DNA of 64,000 bases from Parastagonospora avenae f. sp. tritici 18332-5. Taxonomy: Eukaryota > Ascomycota > Dothideomycetes > Pleosporales > Phaeosphaeriaceae. Within the stretch, counting starts at the first letter, position 1; the number at the start of each line of letters is the position of its first letter. Both the position numbers and the translations under genes were made by a program. The stretch lies in NCBI GenBank assembly GCA_022559985.1, contig JAFJTR010000009.1:496001-560000 (forward strand), in the 5' to 3' direction. Below the pieces are notes generated by a model that was not told where the DNA came from, did not search any database, and saw only the letters and a list, made by a program, of their open reading frames with translations. Shown here one piece after another: positions 1 through 10,986 of this stretch.

Positions 1-86
1 ATGTCGACTTGTGCATGCCAGCTCGATGCTTCACATCGGTAACCTGTCTCCTTTACCACCTCCAATCCGACAGCCCACCTTCCCAT

Positions 87-1016
87 CTACCACTCCCAAA
101 CCTCCTGCACCCTCCACTCAAACTCCCCATATCTAACCACCTCACCCACACCCATCCCCATCGTCCCCATCAAAACCGCACAAGGCAGCATCTGCCTACC
201 CACCCTCTTAGTCCTCTTCCACTTGCCCTCCTTCGTCCACTCCCAGCGCTCAGCCGTGATCTCATTACCCATAACAACGATACCCTGCACATACTGCCCG
301 AGCCTGATAATCGCGCCCCGGATGCCCTTCTCATCGTCCGACAGGCCCAGCACAACACACATCTTCTTGCCCGTTACTTCCGTGGAGAGAACGTCTTCGT
401 CCTCCCACATCTCCTCGTGTGACTTGACGGCTTTGAGGTGCGGATGGAATGCGTGGCCGTGCTCGAGCGTCAGGGTATCGGTCAACGTGTACATGTCGCC
501 CTCGTCGACGGGGATGCCCTTGAAGCCGGCGGGGTAGCGCGAGTCGACGAAGTGCGTCCACGTGGAGTGGCTGACACAAGGGAGCGCTGTGGGGCGCGAC
601 GCGGAGTGGCCTGAGAAACCCCATTCGAGCTCGTCGGCGGTAGAGGAGGGCGTGAGTGGCTTCAGGAAGCGGAGGTCGACGAAGGTGTTGGCGGGGCTAG
701 TGAGGACGAGGGTGGAAGTGGGTTCGAAGAGGGTGGTGGGGAGTTTGAGGGGGTTGTTGGTGAGGATGTTGGTGGTGTAGGGGACGGGGGTGTTAGGTGG
801 GAGCGGGTAGGGGAGGAAGTAGATGTATGTGCGGACGGAGATGTTGGCTGTGCCTGTGAGGCTGGTGGAGGTGGTGGGTGCAGAAGACATGCTTGTGGTT
901 GAGGAGGGTGGAGTATAGAGGACGTCCGTTTCGTTGTTGTTCTCCAAGGTGAAGGGGCTTGTGTTTGTGTTTGTTGGCGTGGCGGGCTCCGCGGTGCTTG
1001 TATTTTTGGGGTCCAT
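87..1016 (-). CDS. HRI1: HRI1-like protein
   Basis: A single-exon gene of 309 residues. The C-terminal two thirds match the fungal HRI1 family, a two-barrel fold of poorly known function; yeast Hri1 interacts with the kinase Hrr25 and is linked to Sec72. Family-like features are a central block around WGFSGH, a stretch reading VVLGLSDDEKG, and the closing EFEWRVQEVW with its Trp-Glu end. The first 60 residues are Ser/Thr/Pro-rich and look disordered. The frame is open upstream to 1079, but the ATG at 1016 has an A at -3 and a G at +4 and starts the conserved-looking product, so I chose it. Orthology rests on overall resemblance, not on an alignment. Confidence 0.75.
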   Translation of the reverse strand: MDPKNTSTAEPATPTNTNTSPFTLENNNETDVLYTPPSSTTSMSSAPTTSTSLTGTANISVRTYIYFLPYPLPPNTPVPYTTNILTNNPLKLPTTLFEPTSTLVLTSPANTFVDLRFLKPLTPSSTADELEWGFSGHSASRPTALPCVSHSTWTHFVDSRYPAGFKGIPVDEGDMYTLTDTLTLEHGHAFHPHLKAVKSHEEMWEDEDVLSTEVTGKKMCVVLGLSDDEKGIRGAIIRLGQYVQGIVVMGNEITAERWEWTKEGKWKRTKRVGRQMLPCAVLMGTMGMGVGEVVRYGEFEWRVQEVWEW

Positions 1017-1794
1017 TGCGGAGTTGAGTTTGGTCCTTCTGGCAAAGGGAAGAGAGTAGGAGAGACCAACAATTGACAATTACCGTGTGGTTGTGAAATA
1101 AATATTGAGCTTGACAATAACAGAGACGATAGGATAGACTAGTGAATGGATGAGTGACTATTGACACAGAAGGGAAAAACGCGCGTGTTCAAAGCAGATT
1201 TTGCTGATTCTCGAGAATGTGTGAAATGTGAAAAGGATGGTCTGCTGCAAACCTACCTCTGAATAAACGTAATCACATCAGCTCAGAATCGGTTGTGAGG
1301 CCAATGGACTGTAATTGATGTTGAGCAGTTGGTGGAGTGGAGATCGAACTGCGATAGAGGTGGGGGATGTTTGAACAATGGCAAGTACCCCGCAACGTCA
1401 TGGCAACGAGCCTCTCGGATTATAATTGTCAACAATGCTTCGTAGCATACAAACAGACATCGAAATCAGTGCAGTATACACGATCCTGATGAGCGTCAGA
1501 CACGAACTCATCTGTCTCGTGTTCTTCCACATTATTGAGTTTGACTATCAATCGGCACGAACGGGCCACGTGGAACCGGAGGAGTCACAAAGCTAGAAAA
1601 TATGGGGACGGGATTTGACACGGGCGAATGACTTGCATTTGCAAAGTAGGTATCATTCACATGCTGTCCTATTGACAGACCTAACCGTTGACGCCGCCCA
1701 TGCTGGGAATCCCCATGACCAAATCGTGAGCCTGACTTTTGAAACTCTTCTCATAAGGCATTGCAAAGAAACGAACCACCACTCAATGGATAGC
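1017..1794. other. Intergenic, HRI1 promoter and eL13 3' side
   Basis: No gene seen. It holds the upstream region of the HRI1-like gene (minus strand) and the 3' flank of the eL13 gene. Confidence 0.6.
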
Positions 1795-2658
1795 TCATTT
1801 CTTCTTTGCGTCGGCCTCATCAGCCTTGGCCTTGGCGCGCTTCTCGCGGACACCGACAAGGCGGGCCTCAGAGCGGGCGTCACGGAGCTTCCTGTAGGCG
1901 TTCTCCTCACCCTTGTAGTCGCCAATGGCACCCTCCTCGAAGGTGACGGTGTTCTTGATGGGCAGAGCGGCGGAAGCGCGGGCAACGACGTTCTCGGCGG
2001 TCTTGGCGGTCTTGACGTCCTCAGCGGATGCGTCACCCTCCTTGGTCTTGCCGTTGCGGCGGGGGAAGAGGATGAGGCGCTTCCTGTACTCCTGGAGGCG
2101 CTCGACGTTGGCCTTGAGGCCCTCCTCGGACAGGTTCTGGCGGCGGGGGTCGACAGAGATACCGATGGTGCGGGCGAACTTGCGAGGGATACCCGCGGCT
2201 GCTGCGGTGTTAGCGAGGTCTTCCGCTGGGTGTGTTGTGGTCCGTACCCTTCAACTCAACGAGAGAGAAACCACGGCCGGCCCTGACGCGGCGGTTGTCT
2301 GCAATTCAAGTCAGCATCCGTTTCCTCAACACTTCCCGAAATTCACATACACTTGACAGTTGGGCATCGCACAACGGGGCGGAGGAGGTCGACGGGACGA
2401 GGAGCGACCTTGGCAGCCTTCGCAACACGAGCGTTGCGTCTGGACTTCTTCTTGCCAGGCTATGGGGGTCGTAAGCAAATGTACGCAGGCGCCACAACTC
2501 TCAGCGAGGTGAGAGGGGAATTACCTGGTCGAAGTGCACGCGGACGTAGCGTTGCCTGCAAATGTTAGCATATCGATGCAGCGAAAAGTTTTGAGGGTCG
2601 CATACCAGTCCTTGTGGAAATGGTTCTTCTGAATCTGCTGGTTGTGCTTGATGGCCAT
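1795..2658 (-). CDS. RPL13: 60S ribosomal protein L13 (eL13)
   Basis: Five exons: 2658-2606, 2555-2525, 2459-2351, 2298-2248 and 2201-1795, giving 216 residues. The start MAIKHNQQIQ, the block FHKDWQRYVRVHFDQPGKKK and the segment LRPVVRCPTVKYNRRVRAGRG are diagnostic of eL13, a large-subunit protein. All four introns have GT and AG borders, and the summed exons (651 bases) keep the frame to a TGA after a Lys-rich tail. Four introns in a short gene, three of them near the 5' end, is typical of fungal ribosomal protein genes. The plus strand carries a 223-codon open frame over the same DNA, which is only the mirror of this codon-biased gene. Confidence 0.95.
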
Positions 2659-3210
2659 TGCTGCGGTTGTCTATAGGACAATTAGTCTTGCGACGTTCGA
2701 TCGCTCAATGGAGGTAGAGTCGTGTGCATACCTGATGGCGGACCTGTTTGTTAGTACGGGCTGACGAGTCGAAGTTCGAGGTTCTGCGAATTTCGAAAGA
2801 GCGATGGGGCTAGCGTGTGGGCGGCGCAACGTTTTGCCGACGACTCTTGGCAGCCAAATCTCCAGACCCACGACCCCACGACTGGAGGGCAGTAAGGTCA
2901 ACAATGTCATCGAATGCTGATAATGATAAAGTATAATAAAGCATGTATCAGCGCTCAAGTAAAAGGAGTTCAAGATGTGCACATATACATTGAGTAAAGT
3001 TCTATAGCTACTACAAATCATTCCTGCGGTCCATCCAAAAGCCAGCTTTACCACCCATAAAGTGTAAATATCAATAGCGCAGTGCGCAAGAAGGGTATCA
3101 ATCCAGGTATCGCATAAAATAAAATAAAGCATCCAAAAGCCCCACTCCGCATACCAGTCCATATCGTGATGTCGTAACTCAAGCGCCCTGCTTCAATGAT
3201 CAGGACCAAT
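2659..3210. other. Intergenic, eL13 promoter
   Basis: No gene seen. Open frames here have no family features. The segment next to 2659 is the eL13 upstream region. Confidence 0.55.
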
Positions 3211-4755
3211 TCAGTCGCGCAACAAACCGCCAATGCCGAGACCTACACCAGGATTGACTCGTCCTCGCTTCATCGGGCTGCTGAGTTGCTCCGTGGATGG
3301 GGTTGACTGAAGTCTTCGCTTCTCCATCTCGCCTGGTCGTGTGAGGCCATGTCCTTTCTTGACTTGGCCAAAGATCTTGCTTTGCACGAGGTTCGATGAT
3401 GTTGGAGGTGGGGCAGACATCTTGGAAGCTGGAGCTTTGCGCAGCATGCTTGTAGCCATCTGGCTCGCTTGAGACTCTTTGATTTCATCCTCTTCCCGGT
3501 CAGTATACGCTTCCTCTTCATCCACGCTCGAAGCAGTGATGGTAGAGTTGCTGCTCTGACGGCGAGCGGTCGATGGCTTCTGCCCATAATGCGCAGGAGG
3601 TGCGGACTGGGGGATAGTTGCCGGAATGTAGGCAGGCGGAGTGCGCGGTACTTCAGCTCTGGGCTGCGCAATGCGGCGATTTGGAGTCTGAGGAAGCGAC
3701 GACATGGACTGAGCGCCTCGATGGTGCCCGTATCGCGATCGCTGCATGTTTGCTCGGACTGGAGTAGTGGGAGCGGTAGCAGTCTCTTGGCTGAGCATCT
3801 TATCTGCAAGTAGGAGCGCTTCGAAGTTGCTCTGGCCCCGCGCATCACTAGACAATGATGTATGTGCTCGCGAGACACGCTGACGAGGAGTTGGCTGATG
3901 GGGAGTCCCGTACACAGATCGCGGCGAATTTTCGCCAATCTGCTCGAGAAGCGGAGCGATGTGGTCTCGGTTCATGCGAATCCTAGTCTTGAGTCTATCG
4001 TTCTCCTCAAAGAGGCTGGCAAGTTCGCCCTGGCGATGCTCGGTCAAACGCTTCTGTTGCTCGTACAGGTTCCGGAGCTCTTCATTCTCGCTTTGCAGAA
4101 TCTGATTGTGGCGGTTCATCTCGGATATCATGATGGCATTCGCGGCATTGGCAGACTCCTGGTAGGTCGGCTCGGGCGCAGCCATCGAGCTCCTGCGCTT
4201 CTCCTCAGCTTGCTGGAGGACGTCAATCTCTCTCTGCGCCATGGCCAGCTCGACAGCCATGCGACTAGCCGACTCCTGACTCTCCATGGCGGCCATGTTG
4301 TACTGCAGCTTGTAATGCGCTGCAGACAATCTCACATCGCGTAGGATGTCGGACAGGCTGTGAACCATGGACCTGAGCTCATCTGGAGAGGCATTGTCGA
4401 TCCTCTCTTGCGAGTACAGCGCTGCGGCCGCATCTGTGAGCACAGAGGGCTGATTAGGCAGCTTGCTGGTAGGGGGCGGCGAGGTAAGCTGGGGAGTGGG
4501 CGGCGTGGGCGTGCGCATGGCAGCACGTGAGTTTGGCAACTGCGACGATGGCGGCGGCGTCATTGAGGACGTGGTGCGAGGTGGGGGAGACGTGAACTTG
4601 ACGCGGTCGGGCGAGGCTAGCTTTGACATATTGACAGGTGCCGCCGACTCGGAACGCGATTGCGCACGATACCTAGGCGTCTCCGGGCCCGCGACTTCAG
4701 TGGTAGGCATCAGCACGTCTGGCGACGGGTGGTGCAGAGGCGGCTGGCTGTCCAT
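3211..4755 (-). CDS. Coiled-coil protein of unknown function
   Basis: One exon, 514 residues. I do not recognise a named family. The N-terminal 115 residues are Pro/Ser/Thr-rich. A predicted coiled coil follows (about residues 120-285) with heptad-like Leu, Gln and Glu spacing, for example in SENEELRNLYEQQKRL and LFEENDRLKTRIRMNRD. The C-terminal half is disordered, with several TP and SP sites (PQTPNRR, PRTPPAY, SPMKRGR) that could be phosphorylated by proline-directed kinases. The protein ends with a conserved-looking basic and glycine-rich tail, GRVNPGVGLGIGGLLRD. A nuclear or cytoskeletal scaffold is possible but not shown. It is transcribed away from the LRR gene at 5403, so the two may share a promoter. 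Confidence 0.75.
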   Translation of the reverse strand: MDSQPPLHHPSPDVLMPTTEVAGPETPRYRAQSRSESAAPVNMSKLASPDRVKFTSPPPRTTSSMTPPPSSQLPNSRAAMRTPTPPTPQLTSPPPTSKLPNQPSVLTDAAAALYSQERIDNASPDELRSMVHSLSDILRDVRLSAAHYKLQYNMAAMESQESASRMAVELAMAQREIDVLQQAEEKRRSSMAAPEPTYQESANAANAIMISEMNRHNQILQSENEELRNLYEQQKRLTEHRQGELASLFEENDRLKTRIRMNRDHIAPLLEQIGENSPRSVYGTPHQPTPRQRVSRAHTSLSSDARGQSNFEALLLADKMLSQETATAPTTPVRANMQRSRYGHHRGAQSMSSLPQTPNRRIAQPRAEVPRTPPAYIPATIPQSAPPAHYGQKPSTARRQSSNSTITASSVDEEEAYTDREEDEIKESQASQMATSMLRKAPASKMSAPPPTSSNLVQSKIFGQVKKGHGLTRPGEMEKRRLQSTPSTEQLSSPMKRGRVNPGVGLGIGGLLRD

Positions 4756-5402
4756 GATGCCTGAGGCGCAAACGGTTCAAGCGGTGCGCGACACGTTGGG
4801 GTGCGGGGCGCGGGGCGCGGCGGATGCAAATTCAGTCGTTCGTAGCCAATGTCAAACAGCAATGCGCGCAACGGGTGCAGTCAGGAGAATCCAAGATGAA
4901 GACGGGTGGCCGAGGGCGGGGAACGTCAATAGCAGGCGGTCAAGGACACTGTGGGCGGCAGCAGGGGAGCGCGTCGATGCGCGTCTTAGCGTGTAGAGGT
5001 CGCGACGAGTATGCGACCACGGTCGGATGCGTGTCGAAGCGATCAGGTGGTGGTTCAGATGGGAGCTCTTCAGTGCGTCTTGTTCGGTGTGGAGTGAGAT
5101 GGGGCTCGTGGGACGGAAGGAGGTCCCTGTCTTTCGGCCCTCGAGTTCTGTGTTGCTAACCTCCATCGGTCACTGCCAGTGTTCACGGGGCAACCGTTGA
5201 CGCTGCCGCCCTCCCGCGCCACGCTCAGACCACATTCGGGAGTCTGATAGCCCGTCAGGGTCATTTTATCGCGAGGAAAGAAACGTGTTTCGAGTTTCGA
5301 ATTTCGAATCGACATGCGTCTGGCGTCTGGACAGTGGGCGAAACGCATTGCTGGCCATTGAGGCTCCCGGACATCCTCACTGCATTGATCTCGCGTATCA
5401 CC
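4756..5402. promoter_or_regulatory. Shared divergent promoter region
   Basis: A 647-base gap between two genes transcribed in opposite directions. It contains a GC-rich tract near 4800 (repeats of GGGGCGC). No other gene is seen. The promoter role follows from position only. Confidence 0.5.
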
Positions 5403-8400
5403 ATGGACCAGCCCTCGGCCATTCCACGCCCGTCTGGTATCCCCAGGCCAGCATCCTCCCGCCTTCCCGTGCTAAGGTCCACCGGTAGCCAGTCCCAGCT
5501 GCGGTCGCCCGCCTCCACGGAGCAGCTGCACAAGAAGCCATCCATATCATCCTTATCCCGACCCAGCCAGCCCCCGTCTTCGCTGCAGAAGAAGTCATCG
5601 AGAGCCTCTCTCATTGGTTCTGCCTCCACGACTGCACCGATACCTGTACCAGCATCTCGGAGGACTTCTTTCGCGCCTTCCAGTAGAAGAGTGAGCGGCA
5701 TCCCGGCTGCTGGACCCAAAGCTCCCGCCAGCAACGAGCCTGTCTTCAAGCGGCCATTCGCCCGACCACCGTCTCGTCAGACCTCGAAAGCACCCCCGCA
5801 GCCAACACAATGGAACGCACCGAGAGAGGATGATGCCTTGGGCAGCCTCGATGGGTTCCGCTCGGCGTCGAGAGCATCATCACGGGCTGGATCAAGAGCT
5901 GGCTTCTACGAGAATGATCCAGAGCCAGAATACGCTCTCGTGGACGAACAGGAAGCGGAGCCGGAGGTGGCCACAAAGAAGAAATCGCGGCCGTCCCTGT
6001 CAGAGCGGACGATAGAGAGCTTGTCTCAGCTGCCTTCCTCGCCAGCGCAGTCGAAGGGAAGGCGGAGGTCGAGCTTCTTCAATGCGGACAACAACATGCC
6101 GCCCCCGCTGCGGCCAGCTTCAGCAATGTCGAGCAATGGCAGCAGGCCCACCACGAGCGACGGCTCCTTTCAGTCTATACCAGCAACACCGAAGAGGTTT
6201 GGGACGTCCTCCAGCAGGCTTTCCATGACCGCTCCTGGAAAGAGGAGTATCAGCGCCAGTGTCGCCACTCCGAGTAGGACACCTTCGGTCGCCCGTCCGG
6301 TCTCGACTGTAAAGAAGCCTCTGTCCCTTGCTTCAAATCTTCAGAATGCACCAAAAGCGCGTCCTCTGTCTGATAGTAAAAGCATGATTGCGCGCACACC
6401 AAGATCTCGTCCCTCGCTGAACGGTACCTTTGGCCAAGCAATCTCACCTCCAGGAACTGCGGCCGCGGCGTCAGCTACTCCATCTCAGAGCCGCTTAATG
6501 CCGGTGAAGAGGACACCGAGTACAGTTCGAAAGGTGTCCAGCTCGTCGGCTGCTCTGCGCGAGCAGATAGTGAAGGCAAAGACAGCACGCAAGTCCGAGG
6601 TTGCAGATGAGCCTGCTGCGCCATCGCCAAAGGCTGCAAGCTCTTCCAACGCACTGCGGGAACAAATTGCAAAAGCCAGAGAAGCGGCGCGCCGCGCCAA
6701 GAATGAGACAGAGCGGACGAGCACCCCACCACGAGACCCAATTTTACCAGACCCTAACGAGATTGCGAGCTTCGACTTCGGTCTAGACGACCCCTTCAAT
6801 CAGGGTGCGAAGGGCAGCAAGTCTCTTTTGCGCAAGCGAATTGACGGGGCCCGCGTTGATGGACGTCTCAACATTGCAGCCATGAACCTCAAGGAGATAC
6901 CTGATGATGTACTTCAGATGTACAAGTACGATCCAAATGATACGACTGTCGCATGGGGCGAAATTGTTGACCTCACCACTATTGTAGCTGCCGATAACGA
7001 ACTCGAAGCACTACCAGAATCCATGTTTCCCGATGTCGACTTTGAGACCATGCTCGACTCGGATGACGGTGGCCCCCAATTCGGTGCAGTCCAGAATCTA
7101 GACCTGCATGGAAACATCCTTCGAGAGCTGCCTATGGGCCTGACACGCCTGACGCAGCTCTCGCGACTGAACCTTGTGAGTACTGTCCTTGAGCTATATG
7201 AACATTATTTGGCTGACAGCGTGTAGACACGAAACAAACTTTCTATGGATGTGTTTGATGTCATATCAAACATCACCACTCTTCGCGAATTGAGGATCGC
7301 AGAGAATGAGTTGGAAGGTGACCTGCCAGGAAACATCGGCAACTTGGTTTCGCTAGAAGTTCTAGAGCTGCAAAACAACAAGTTAACAAGCCTGCCAAAC
7401 GAGATCCGACAACTGACGAGTCTTCGTCTATTGAACGTCGGCATTAACCAGTTGACCGATATCCCGATGGAGCTTTTTGAGACTGCCCTGATAGAGCTCA
7501 TCGCGAACAAGAACCGTTTCGAGGGCCCGTTCTTCACAGTAGCTTCGGCGCCCAGCTTGCAAGAGCTGAATATCTCGAACTGTTCGCTAAAGGAATTTTG
7601 CGACGGCGACGCCATTGACTTGCCCGCTTTGAAGACGCTCAATGTTTCCATGAACCGGCTTGCCTCATTCCCCAGTGTTGAGTCATGGACCAATCTGCAA
7701 GCCCTTATCGTCGCAGAGAACAAGCTCACTGCATTCCCAGAGGGCTTTACAACGCTGTCGCAGCTCCGTACTGCTGACTTCACGGCCAACGATATATCAC
7801 AGATTGATGAGAGGATCGCGCTAATGTCTCTGGAGCACCTGACACTCGCTGCCAACCCGCTTCGAGAGCGCAAGTTCTTGACCATGGCTTTCGACGACAT
7901 GAAACGGGATCTTGCTGCCAGGCTGCCAGCAGACCCTGCAGAAGCCGACGAGGACGGAACTGAATACACGACCGAAGGTGCCGTCGAGAACGTTCACGGC
8001 TGGGAAGTCACCCCATCCGGTACGCTCGACCTCTCATCCAAGGCTCTGAACTCGCTGGACGAAGACGCTGTCCTCGCCTTCGCAGACACCATCCGCCACT
8101 TCAACCTCCAGCAAAACGCCTTCGAATCCATCCCAACCGCTCTATCGCACATCACATTCCTCACCGTCCTCGATCTCTCGCGAAATTCCATCGCCACAGC
8201 TCTCACATCCCACGTCTCCCTCCCCAAACTCAAAGAACTCCGCCTCTCCGCCAACAAACTCACCTCCCTCGACCCGCTAACCATCTTCCTCACCGCCTCC
8301 GCTCTGCAAACCCTCGACGTCTCAAACAACAGCCTCCTCGGCACCCTGCCCCCTCTCCGCAGCACCTACCCGCAACTCATCTCACTCATCGCATCCGACA

Positions 8401-8687
8401 ACCGCGTCTCTGAAGTCCCCGCGTCTTCTCTGGACGGCCTCAAGATCGTCAATCTGGCTAACAACGACATTGAGCGTTTGGAACCGCAGATCGGCTTGTT
8501 GCAGGGCAGTCTGACCAGCTTGAACGTCGAGGGTAACAAGTTCCGCGTGCCGAGCTGGAACGTGCTGCAAAAGGGGACGGAGGCGGTGCTGGGGTGGTTG
8601 CGCGATCGCATCCCGAGGGAGAGTTGGAGGAGCGATGGGACTGTGTTTTTTGATGCTGAGGGTGGGGATGGGGAGGGGACGTTTTGA
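5403..8687 (+). CDS. Leucine-rich-repeat protein, LRRC40-like
   Basis: Two exons, 5403-7175 and 7227-8687, split by a 51-base intron (GTGAGT...GTGTAG), giving 1077 residues. Residues 1-480 are low-complexity Ser/Pro/Arg sequence, with short recurrent pieces such as SSNALREQIAKA and SSAALREQIVKA. From about residue 500 the pattern LLRKRIDGARVDGRLNIAAM, followed by many repeats of LxxLxLxxNxLxxLP type, matches the LRRC40/shoc-2 kind of LRR protein. The repeats run nearly to the end (GSLTSLNVEGNKFRVPSW). These solenoids bind other proteins; the partner here is unknown. I start at the ATG at 5403 because the upstream extension to 5334 is short and crosses the promoter. Exon 2 becomes very C-rich at third positions after 8000. 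Confidence 0.85.
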
Positions 8688-9911
8688 GTGGGATAATAGA
8701 TGAGGAAGTTCGGAGTGCGAGATGCGAGATGCTTCGGGCTTGGCGTGTTGTTGCTGGAGAAGGGAAGTATTCGTTGTTGACTGGCTGAATTGGGTTGTTT
8801 TTTCGCTTCTCTGGATATCCCACGGTTTTTTACTCGTATTGCTTTTGTATTTACACACAAACACTTTCCATTCGCTCTTTTTAACATTCTTGTATATAAC
8901 TTTCGGTTTTGAAGGTTTGTGCTTGTTCTGTTTCGCGGCTTTGGTGATTTGCTGGAGCGCTGGGCGCTCCCTTCATACGAATTATATTGGAGACTGAAAT
9001 TGGATAGTATGTGTTAATGTGTTGTTTGTTTTCAGTCATGGAAACGTGAGCAGGCCGTGAGTCACCAGAACAAGTATTACAGCTGCTGATGTCTTCACTA
9101 ACTCTCATCACCCTTTCACATATTATCGATGATGGGGCTAGCACAAGACGTGTATATGAAGACAGGATGCCAAGCTTTTCCAAATGACATGTGTCACCAT
9201 CATGGGGTTTTTTAGCAACTGCCAGCCACACACATCATCTCTTTCTTTGACGAATTTTCGGGTAAATATAATATGGTTGTGTGGATAAGATCACAAAGAG
9301 TAGACTTGATGCGAGAATATTTTTCTACGCTCTGCCACCGAGCTAGGTATTGCGCAAACCACCAAGCAATAATGAGAACGTACGTATACCTTTCCGCTCA
9401 GCTTTTGCTCCTACTTTCTTCCTCGAGAAGGAGTTCACAAAGATTGATCAGATATTTGTAGCACCCGAAATCGTCCTCGGAATCCCATGCACAGTGTCCA
9501 CCGCACCTGCTAGCCAGATACATTATTTGTCGACCACTTGTTTTGAATTTTCTGGCTGGTTGATATGCAGAACTTGCAGTGCTGTGCAGCATATTAGGTA
9601 AGTATGTGGAGTGTTGGGCTGTTGCAATAAACATTTATTCATTCGGTAATGGCTTTTGGTAGCAGGAAAAAGGCGACGCATCAGTTTGCCGTCCAAATGG
9701 TTTTCGGGGCGAGCAGGTACATTTCTGGATTTTGTCACATTTTTTCGTACGGCTGAGGAGGGGTGGAGCAGACATGCCAGTATCGTGCTCCTGCTTTTGG
9801 ACCACTGGTCGACGGAAACATGTCAGTTGTTGGTAGACTTCGTTTGGGTATTTGTACGCCCGTAGGCGTACGAGGTGAGCAGGCAATAGGGGTGTATTTC
9901 TAGTGACTGCT
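8688..9911. other. Gene-poor AT-rich stretch
   Basis: No gene seen. Base composition drops in G+C after about 8800, and open frames are short and featureless. It leads into the decayed repeat block that follows. Confidence 0.5.
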
Positions 9912-9939
9912 GCTCTTCTCCTTGTAGGAGGAGAAGAGC
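9912..9939. repeat. Perfect 11-bp inverted repeat
   Basis: Arms GCTCTTCTCCT and AGGAGAAGAGC flank a six-base loop, TGTAGG. It sits just outside the left copy of the LTR-like repeat. It could be a hairpin, part of an old element end, or chance. Confidence 0.55.
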
Positions 9940-9989
9940 TTATCTACCTAGAGGTGTGCGCGCATACGCTCAAATTACGCCGTGAATTG

Positions 9990-10131
9990 AGCCGTACGCA
10001 CGTACGAACAATGAATGATTTTAAAATGAAATGTTTAACACTATCGATGCCCACCACCTGCTAAGTCTTTCTAATTAGACTAAATAAAATACTACAGGAA
10101 ATTATAATTTTGGTCGCTGCCAAACGCAACT
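9990..10131 (-). repeat. LTR-like direct repeat, left copy
   Basis: It aligns by eye with 11735-11870. Shared landmarks are GTACGAACAATGA versus GTATGAACGATTT, CCTGCTAAGT in both, and AAATTATAATTTTGGTCG versus AAATTATAATTTTAGTCG. Differences are mostly transitions. Confidence 0.5.
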
Positions 10132-10284
10132 AGAAAAAAGTGATGCGATACCGACAATGAAGCCACCGCCATGCGCTGCTATCCAACATTGGTCAACCCA
10201 GTCTTCTGAGCGGTCCCACATGTCTAGCAAGAAGTGATGCGATACTAATAATGAAGTCATTGCCATCCGCTGCTATCCAACATT
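10132..10284. repeat. Two direct copies of a 59-bp repeat
   Basis: Copies at 10132-10190 and 10226-10284 share AGTGATGCGATAC near the start and GCTGCTATCCAACATT at the end. They differ mainly by C/T exchanges in the middle (CGACAATGAAGCCACCG versus TAATAATGAAGTCATTG). A 35-base spacer separates them. Confidence 0.7.
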
Positions 10285-10589
10285 CAGGTCCGCCGAGCCA
10301 TACACCGCCTCAAGCTGCGCTCGTCACATGCCGCGCAGCTGAGAAAAGGGAAAGAACAATTTACGGCAACCCACGAGAATCTTGTACGTGCGGTACTTAT
10401 CGTGCAATGATTTCTTCTTTTTCTTTCAGCCTTGACTTGGGCTTATCGCATCGTCAGGCCCAACATGGGTTGCCGCACCTCTTATGCCCCATCTCGAGTC
10501 GTCAGGGTCCTGGTATGGCTCTGCATCCCACCAAGTTGAAGGGTTGAGGTACGTTAGGAGAAACACGTTGGAGTTCGCGTATGTGCGAT

Positions 10590-10749
10590 GTGCTCGGTCG
10601 CTGGGGGGCGTCGCTCTTGCGCGGCTCGAACTTGATGGCGACCTGAGCAGGTTGGTGTCCTTAAAAATAACGCCAAAACTACCCTCGCTGATCTTCTTGC
10701 TGACGCGATAGTGGATGCCCACCACATTGGACGACGAAGTGCTACGCAT
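10590..10749 (-). pseudogene. Casein kinase I N-terminal fragment, mutated
   Basis: From the ATG at 10749 the frame reads STSSSNVVGIHYRVSKK, then SEGSFGVIF, then a TNLL block. This is the start of a fungal YCK-type casein kinase I catalytic domain. The usual glycine loop G-E-G-S-F-G has become S-E-G-S-F-G, and Gly and Glu codons have turned into Ser, Lys and Asp codons by G-to-A changes. After the TNLL block the frame is lost through a deletion of roughly ten bases. The sequence then continues in another frame as VAIKFEPRKSDAPQ, which contains the ATP-binding lysine of the family. Similarity fades below 10600. There is no catalytic loop, so it cannot be an active kinase. A complete gene must exist elsewhere in the genome. 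Confidence 0.8.
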
Positions 10750-10986
10750 TACGTGGCATGAGGTTTCGGTTGAAGTGGAAGAACGTGAGGAGAAGGGTTT
10801 GGAGATGAAGGCAGGCCTTCTGTAGACTTTCGTTGCCAAGTGGCCCCAGGGTGAGTAATCAGGTCATATGACCTCGTTCAACAGTTTCCCAGAGTCCAAG
10901 AAAACTCAATCAGACGATTGGTGTCTTCCAAATCGCCATCACCAACAGCACTGGCAACGGGGCGTAGTACCATTACTATATGCTTA

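Noticed and set aside
1615..2286. Plus-strand 223-codon open frame
   Set aside because: It is the mirror of the eL13 exons. The minus strand has the conserved protein and proper introns.
2671..3162. Minus-strand 163-codon frame with hydrophobic parts
   Set aside because: Trp- and Cys-rich but patternless. It covers the eL13 promoter and has no clear signal or domain.
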